DNA of 10,281 nucleotides from Baffinella frigidus (lineage: Eukaryota > Cryptophyceae > Cryptomonadales > Baffinellaceae). The position numbers were made by a program, and so were the translations under genes. The stretch's first letter is position 1. The number at the start of each line of letters is the position of its first letter. The stretch covers positions 125,846 through 136,126 of the forward strand of contig MU647337.1 in assembly GCA_026770585.1 (NCBI GenBank). Reading direction: 5' to 3'. The notes beneath the pieces are model-generated. The model did no database searches. It was not told the origin of the DNA and worked only from the letters and a program-made list of their open reading frames with translations. This document shows positions 6,829-10,281 of the stretch, in pieces.

Positions 6829-7464
6829 ATGGTAAAGAAGCTCAGAGTCCCAGACGCTCCAGGCGGGATTCGTTTCTGTACTGCATGTGATAACTTCCTT
6901 CCTGTGAATGAGTTCCCATTGGGACCCAGACGATACTCTTGTAAGAAACACATGTGGGCGACAGCGGGAAAAAGGGCCAAAGCAAAGAGGATGGCAGATA
7001 CGAACAAGATCATTCTTTTTCGTCTCTGGGGTAAAGCTTACGATGATTCGAAGCGTTTTAATCGCGCGTGGAGAACACCTCCAGACGATACTGATACTCA
7101 ACCCATGAATCACGGCCATATCTCCATAACACAACGTGAAATTGAGCAGCTGCTCTACATAGCAACAGACTTCTCCTCGACGGTAGTGCATGATCATCAC
7201 AGGGAGTTTGCCAAACGGATCGCAGTTGTACCAGTCAATCCCAAGGAGGGTTTATCACTTTCTAACGCTGCACTTGTTCCCAACACTGTCAAGCGACAAT
7301 TGTTTCGATCTTGGAAGCTGGATGGGATGGACGGCTACAACAGCCTCTTTAAGGAATCCGAACGCAGTAACAGCGTCTTCAGGCCATCCCAAGAGCAAAT
7401 AGAAACGATGCAATCGACGATCAACTCGATTTTGTCACCGGGTTCTGTGGAAGATGTTAACTGA
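6829..7464 (+). CDS. Cys/His zinc-site protein of unrecognised family, possibly HNH-related
   Basis: The 211-residue basic protein begins with a likely zinc site, C17-x2-C20-x17-C38-x2-H41, in a context FCTACDNFLPVNEF and RRYSCKKHMW. A Lys/Arg-rich linker follows, then RLWGKAYDDSKRFNR (65-79), a helix-like ISITQREIEQLL (98-109), and VVPVNPKEGLSLSNAALV (133-150) leading to KRQLFRSWK. The arrangement of a Cys-rich head, a P-rich turn and LSLSNA before a basic helix recalls HNH/endonuclease VII-like nucleases, where Asn and His ligands form the metal site. The usual catalytic His at the turn is not obvious, so nuclease activity is not claimed. It lies downstream of the replication gene on the same strand and has a matching promoter box. 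A decayed paralog is just upstream. A role in DNA binding or element mobility is inferred only. Confidence 0.75.
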   Translation: MVKKLRVPDAPGGIRFCTACDNFLPVNEFPLGPRRYSCKKHMWATAGKRAKAKRMADTNKIILFRLWGKAYDDSKRFNRAWRTPPDDTDTQPMNHGHISITQREIEQLLYIATDFSSTVVHDHHREFAKRIAVVPVNPKEGLSLSNAALVPNTVKRQLFRSWKLDGMDGYNSLFKESERSNSVFRPSQEQIETMQSTINSILSPGSVEDVN

Positions 7465-7873
7465 TGCAACGAGTAGCAAACAAGTGACGAAAACTACTGT
7501 CCTCTGTACCAGCAGCCGGAACGTCGGAAGTCTAAGGCCAAGACGGCTGAGTCGGAAGAGCGCGCGCCCGTGTGGGTATGACGGAAACTCTGACTCTATG
7601 AAGGGAACTCCGGTCAGAGAAACACAGTCACGGGTGGGACGTGGGGGGTGCCTGGAGACGTCCCTGGACCGTCCTATAAGACGCGGCAGTGCTTGAAGAC
7701 AGCCAGCGCCTGCGGTCGCTAGAGGGAGACCTTTGTTAATACCAACACGCCTGCCAAGTGAGAACCACACCACAGAGGTTTTATCCTCAACAAACACGCT
7801 AAGCCCTCAACTCTAACCACTGCAAGACTGTATGCCGTAGAGACCTGTTCAGGGAGGGACCTTTAAACAGGTG
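7465..7873. other. Intergenic stretch with a protein-like tail in the same frame as the Cys/His gene
   Basis: In the same frame as the Cys/His gene, past its TGA (7462-7464) and a TAG (7474-7476), 34 codons (7477-7578) stay open with a strongly charged product including QQPERRKSKAKTAESEERAP. This could be a former C-terminal extension or chance. The 18-base string TCGGAAGAGCGCGCGCCC within it (7552-7569) recurs exactly at 9979-9996. The remainder shows no gene. Confidence 0.35.
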
Positions 7874-7940
7874 AAACGGCTACCTTTGTTAGCCCTTGGA
7901 ACCTGTCTGAGACCCGCATTCGTTAGCCACGGGAACCTGC
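7874..7940 (+). repeat. Dispersed GTTAGCCCTTGGAACC repeat, copy A
   Basis: The block runs from ACGGCTACC through GTTAGCCCTTGGAACC and TGTCTGAGACCCGCATTCG to TTAGCCACGGGAACCTG. It is almost identical to copies B (8007-8077) and C (9494-9556). A and B are 139 bases apart. Together with C the family brackets the ankyrin gene. Confidence 0.9.
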
Positions 7941-8006
7941 CTGAGACCAACAAATCTCGGGAGCCTCTGTTTCCAGACCGACACAGTCTGAGAGTCCAAG
8001 GTTAGC

Positions 8007-8077
8007 GCGCGCACACGGATACCTCTGTTAGCCCTTGGAACCTGTCTGAGACACGCATTCGTTAGCCACGGGAACCT
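8007..8077 (+). repeat. Dispersed repeat, copy B
   Basis: Same block as copy A with a GCGCGCACACGG lead shared with copy C; it differs from A and C by GAGACACGC instead of GAGACCCGC. It abuts the CACGTG module copy 2 with only three bases between. Confidence 0.9.
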
Positions 8078-8080
8078 AGA

Positions 8081-8221
8081 AGGAACAGCGAGTTCATTGA
8101 CCTGCAAACACCGACCTCATAGCTGATTTTTCCCCCGTGAGGTGGTCACGTGACTTGGAAAATAAAAAAATCATATCTCCCTGTCTTCAAGGGATGTTCC
8201 GAAATCGGACCAACATTTTCT
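8081..8221 (+). promoter_or_regulatory. Duplicated ~141-bp CACGTG module, copy 2 (ankyrin gene promoter/leader)
   Basis: Direct-orientation homolog of 2695-2835 with the same ordered landmarks, including CACGTG at 8147-8152 and the conserved GAAATCGGACCAACATTTTC end. It stops 13 bases before the ankyrin ATG at 8235, so the transcription start and 5' leader should lie within it; the AAAATAAAAAAAT tract about 70 bases before the ATG may act as the TATA-like element. CACGTG is the core bound by bHLH/bZIP-type factors in eukaryotes, which is general knowledge and not shown here. Confidence 0.75.
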
Positions 8222-8234
8222 CTACAATAAGATT

Positions 8235-9173
8235 ATGGAAGGGGCGGTGCCTGCCCTACTCCTCTCGCTCTGGACCGCAGTATCGCTGGGGCAGGTGGAT
8301 AAGGCGCGGCAGTTGCTTGCGGAAGGCGCAGACGTTGAGGAGAAGGGAGGACCGCAAGACTCTACCCCCCTGCATGAAGCTGCCTGCAGTGGTTGTCAGG
8401 AGATGGTCCGGCTCTTACTCGAGCGCGGGGCCGACGTTTCAGTCAAAAACAACGATGGAGAGACGCCTCTCAACGCTGTTTGCGGGACCCTAGATGCGAT
8501 AACCAACGGGCTTTATTGGAATTATGATGGATACGGGGCTGAACATTTGGATCAGTTGGAGATCGTCGAGCTCCTGCTTCACAACCAAGCTGACCCCTCT
8601 GCCAAAGACATCGATGGAAACACGCCGCTTCATTCGGCTGCATGGGCTGGTGACACTGATGCTGTTCTTGACCTCCTTAATCACGGGGCTGATACATCGG
8701 CCAAAAACAGCGCTGGCCAGACACCTCTGCATTGGACTGCAGGTCAGATTCATGATGAACAATGGCATGGTCACCCGGACGTGGCGCTGATGCTGCTGGA
8801 GCGGGGGGTGGACATTTCGACCAAGGACAACGTCGGGAATACCTCTATGCACTTTGCCGCAGAGTGTGGCCACTACGTGATGGCGCGGCTGCTATTGGAG
8901 CAGGGGGCAGACGTTTGCGCAGAGAACAGCGATGGAAAGACTCCGCTAGACGTGTCGACCAACATTCTCTCGGGGCCCGCCTGGAAACACGAAGAGGTCA
9001 CGGCGCTACTCCGAGCGGCACTGCTGCGTGTGGAAGAGGCGCGCCAGGCAGAGGAGGCGCGCCGGGCTACGTGGGGAGCGTTTATGATGGGTCAGCACGC
9101 ACGGCTCGGTGCGGGTTCTCTCATCATGGCTATCCCACCGGAGCTGGCGAAGATGATTCTTGACCGGGTCTGA
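8235..9173 (+). CDS. Ankyrin-repeat protein with conserved C-terminal tail
   Basis: The 312-residue protein is built of about seven ankyrin repeats (residues ~10-262), which form protein-binding surfaces. Repeat signatures are TPLHEAACSG (44-53), ETPLNAV (76-82), TPLHSAAWAGD (130-140), TPLHWTAG (163-170), TSMHFAAECGH (203-213) and TPLDVS (236-241), each paired with LLL-x3-GAD-like turns. The third repeat carries an insertion of about 15-20 residues. A charged helix rich in Glu, Ala and Arg (260-279) follows, then a short tail GQHARLGAG and SLIMAIPPELAKMILD. The tail's P-P-E-L-x3-I pattern recalls the first helix of F-box or PRANC-like ends that recruit ubiquitin ligases, but it is too short for a full domain. 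The tail is preserved in the relic at 1076-1197. Neighbouring direct and inverted repeats and the CACGTG module suggest it moves or duplicates with its flanks. No signal peptide or convincing membrane segment. Target unknown. Confidence 0.9.
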   Translation: MEGAVPALLLSLWTAVSLGQVDKARQLLAEGADVEEKGGPQDSTPLHEAACSGCQEMVRLLLERGADVSVKNNDGETPLNAVCGTLDAITNGLYWNYDGYGAEHLDQLEIVELLLHNQADPSAKDIDGNTPLHSAAWAGDTDAVLDLLNHGADTSAKNSAGQTPLHWTAGQIHDEQWHGHPDVALMLLERGVDISTKDNVGNTSMHFAAECGHYVMARLLLEQGADVCAENSDGKTPLDVSTNILSGPAWKHEEVTALLRAALLRVEEARQAEEARRATWGAFMMGQHARLGAGSLIMAIPPELAKMILDRV

Positions 9174-9493
9174 GTCGTAGAGCAAGGCGAGAAAAGAAGG
9201 GGGAGACCCTCGTGACAGGGAGCGACAGGGCCACCTGGGCCCTGGTGCAAATCGCTACAACCATTGCAGACGTCGTCCTGGCCCGCCTCGTCTGATCCAG
9301 ACAAGGAGGTTGAGTTAGGGGAAGTGGGTAGAGACCACCAGTTATCCCGGACCTGCAACATAGAAATTAGCTCAGCACGCTAACGTCACCCCTGGGACCT
9401 GCTATAGCCTGCCATGCCCTGAGTCTGTTGCCAGGCCGCAGTAGACTATAGCAGCCTCAGTTACCCGGGGTAGGTAGGCGGCTCTCGAATAGA
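9174..9493. other. Intergenic stretch with two inverted repeats
   Basis: No gene is seen. A 7-bp-stem hairpin CAGGGCC/GGCCCTG (9226-9232 with 9238-9244) lies about 55 bases after the ankyrin stop. A second pair, CTGCTATAG (9399-9407) and CTATAGCAG (9446-9454), is flanked by imperfectly matching CCCTGGG/CCCGGGG segments. Roles in transcript ending or as transposon ends are possible but unsupported. Confidence 0.45.
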
Positions 9494-9556
9494 GCGCGCA
9501 CACGGCTACCTCTGTTAGCCCTTGGAACCTGTCTGAGACCCGCATTCGTTAGCCAC
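9494..9556 (+). repeat. Dispersed repeat, copy C
   Basis: Nearly identical to copies A and B through GAGACCCGCATTCG and TTAGCCAC, after which it diverges into TGTAGGTTCCC-type repeats. Its last 22 bases form a perfect inverted pair with 9597-9618. Confidence 0.9.
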
Positions 9557-9618
9557 CCCTGTTCCGTGTAGGTTCCCGTGGTCCTTGTAGGTTCCCGTGG
9601 CTAACGAATGCGGGTCTC
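9535..9618. repeat. Perfect 22-bp inverted repeat, 40-base loop
   Basis: The right arm (9597-9618) is the exact reverse complement of 9535-9556, part of the dispersed repeat. Including GTTCCC before it (9591-9596), the right arm matches the inverted end of copies A and B beyond what copy C retains. This indicates a second, inverted and truncated copy of the repeat and is not a simple hairpin gene. Confidence 0.9.
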
Positions 9619-9660
9619 TTCCTTGTAGGTTCCCCTGTTCCTTGTAGGTGGTTCCCGTGG
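9567..9660. repeat. TGTAGGTTCCC short direct repeats
   Basis: TGTAGG followed by TTCCC or GTTCCC recurs four times (near 9567, 9586, 9624 and 9643), mostly preceded by CCTTG or TTCCTTG. The spacing of 19-38 bases is irregular, and one copy overlaps the inverted dispersed repeat. It looks like a slippage- or template-switch-generated array. Confidence 0.7.
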
Positions 9661-9661
9661 C

Positions 9662-9700
9662 GTTTTAGGACAAGCCACGTGTTTTAGGACAAGGCACGTG
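9662..9700. repeat. 19-bp tandem repeat, each unit with CACGTG
   Basis: Two 19-bp units, GTTTTAGGACAAGCCACGT (9662-9680) and the same with one change (9681-9699). Each creates a CACGTG hexamer at its boundary (9676-9681 and 9695-9700). They lie 80 bases before a small open frame at 9780 and could be paired regulatory sites; only the repeats are seen directly. Confidence 0.75.
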
Positions 9701-9779
9701 TTTACACGGCAAGGGCCTACAGATAAAGACCCCCAGTGACGAAGCTAGATTTCAGTTACCGACACACTTCTGCGGCACG

Positions 9780-9956
9780 ATGCAGAGAAAGCTGCAGCTC
9801 GACCCGATCCACCAAGCGGAAATCGTGCGTTACAACAAGGAGGCTGCGAGTGTGGGTGAAGAGGCCCAACGCGTCGACCGTGAAAAGAGACAGCGGCTAC
9901 GGCAAGAGGAAATCGTGCGCTTCTCGCTTGCTCCATGCCACCACAAGTATGCTTGA
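9780..9956 (+). CDS. Possible small charged protein or 5' exon
   Basis: A 58-residue frame from the first ATG has a strongly charged, helix-prone product (LQLDPIHQAEIVRYNKEAA, then DREKRQRLRQEEIVRFS), more protein-like than the overlapping frames. The EIVR stretch appears twice because the DNA string GGAAATCGTGCG is repeated (near 9816 and 9909). The frame ends just after CACAA/GTATGC, which could be a splice donor at 9946, so it may be the first exon of a longer gene. Just beyond, another frame reads RDSEERAP, also found after the Cys/His gene. No family was recognised and chance is a real possibility. Confidence 0.3.
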   Translation: MQRKLQLDPIHQAEIVRYNKEAASVGEEAQRVDREKRQRLRQEEIVRFSLAPCHHKYA

Positions 9957-10281
9957 CCTAACCCATGTGTCAAGAGACTCGGAAGAGCGCGCGCCCACCG
10001 ATGTGAGGGATTGGGAGGCGGGATGTGTGTGTGAATGAAGACCCATACAAGTGCACAGCCCCTGTCAACGTCGGGGTTGAGGGGCACCCCACAGGCGCCC
10101 AGGATTTCTGGTACAACCCCTCTTGGTGCAAACCCTAGCAGGGAGTACCGCGTGGGGCGTGGTGAGCGGCGCTGCAGAATTCAGTAGGGGCGCGTTATAG
10201 TGTTCAGCGCATCCACCAGCTCCTGCTCCCAGGGGCGCGTGATAGTGTTCAGCGGATGAGAGCAGCTCGAGGCGGGTGAGA
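9957..10281. other. Right-end stretch with a 45-bp-period duplication
   Basis: No gene is called. A 27-base block beginning AGGGGCGCGT and ending GTGTTCAGCG plus two or three bases occurs at 10186-10212 and 10231-10257, with two internal differences. The window ends soon after, so a longer array may continue outside. The 18-base string shared with 7552-7569 lies at 9979-9996. Confidence 0.6.

Noticed and set aside
6712-7200. 162-codon minus-strand frame
   Set aside because: It lies mostly antisense to the Cys/His gene and its promoter; the plus strand has the zinc ligands, promoter box and a paralog, so this is a shadow.
8490-8873. 127-codon minus-strand frame and plus-strand frames at 8524-8790 and 8762-9163
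   Set aside because: All overlap the ankyrin gene, whose repeat signatures fix the true frame.
1-10281. tRNA, rRNA, capsid or packaging-ATPase genes
   Set aside because: Looked for by eye on both strands; no cloverleaf, rRNA core or diagnostic motif was seen. A covariance or profile search would be needed to exclude them firmly.

Overview
The window reads like a stretch of microbial-eukaryote (probably algal or protist) nuclear DNA carrying pieces of a DNA-virus-like or transposon-like element. Reasons: wide gene-poor spaces, a long (GT)n microsatellite, several minisatellites, splice-acceptor-like signals, TATA-like boxes 29-34 nt before start codons instead of ribosome binding sites, and dispersed repeats. 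A large-genome eukaryotic virus with low coding density cannot be excluded. No structural virion gene (capsid, packaging ATPase), tRNA or rRNA was recognised.

Layout. 1-2050 is repeat-rich and mostly non-coding: a 36-bp tandem array at the left edge, an AT-rich segment inside an imperfect inverted repeat, an 85-87-bp duplication, a minus-strand relic of an ankyrin gene's 3' end, an exon-like stretch and a minisatellite containing 44 nt of (GT)n. At 2151-2471 is a small ORF with an incomplete RING-type zinc site. A ~141-bp module containing CACGTG follows at 2695-2835 and recurs at 8081-8221, directly before the ankyrin gene. At 3105-5837 is the main gene: a 910-residue replication protein with a putative TV-Pol/family-A-like (or primase-like) N-terminal half and a superfamily 3 (D5-like) helicase C-terminal half. 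After a repeat-bearing gap come a decayed and then an intact copy of a Cys/His protein family (about 6359-6649 and 6829-7464). Two repeat clusters (7874-8077 and 9494-9618) bracket a 312-residue ankyrin-repeat gene (8235-9173). The right end holds more repeats and one weak 58-residue ORF.

How the parts relate. The replication gene, the intact Cys/His gene and the decayed Cys/His copy each have a TATTTA-type box at nearly the same distance from the start codon, so they look like members of one element with a common promoter style. The ankyrin gene instead uses the duplicated CACGTG module, and its 3' end has a decayed, inverted relative at the far left, so it belongs to a second multi-copy family. 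The most useful leads are the polymerase-helicase fusion, the unrecognised Cys/His family with its decayed paralog, and the duplicated CACGTG module. Every homology and identity statement here is by eye; no search was run.
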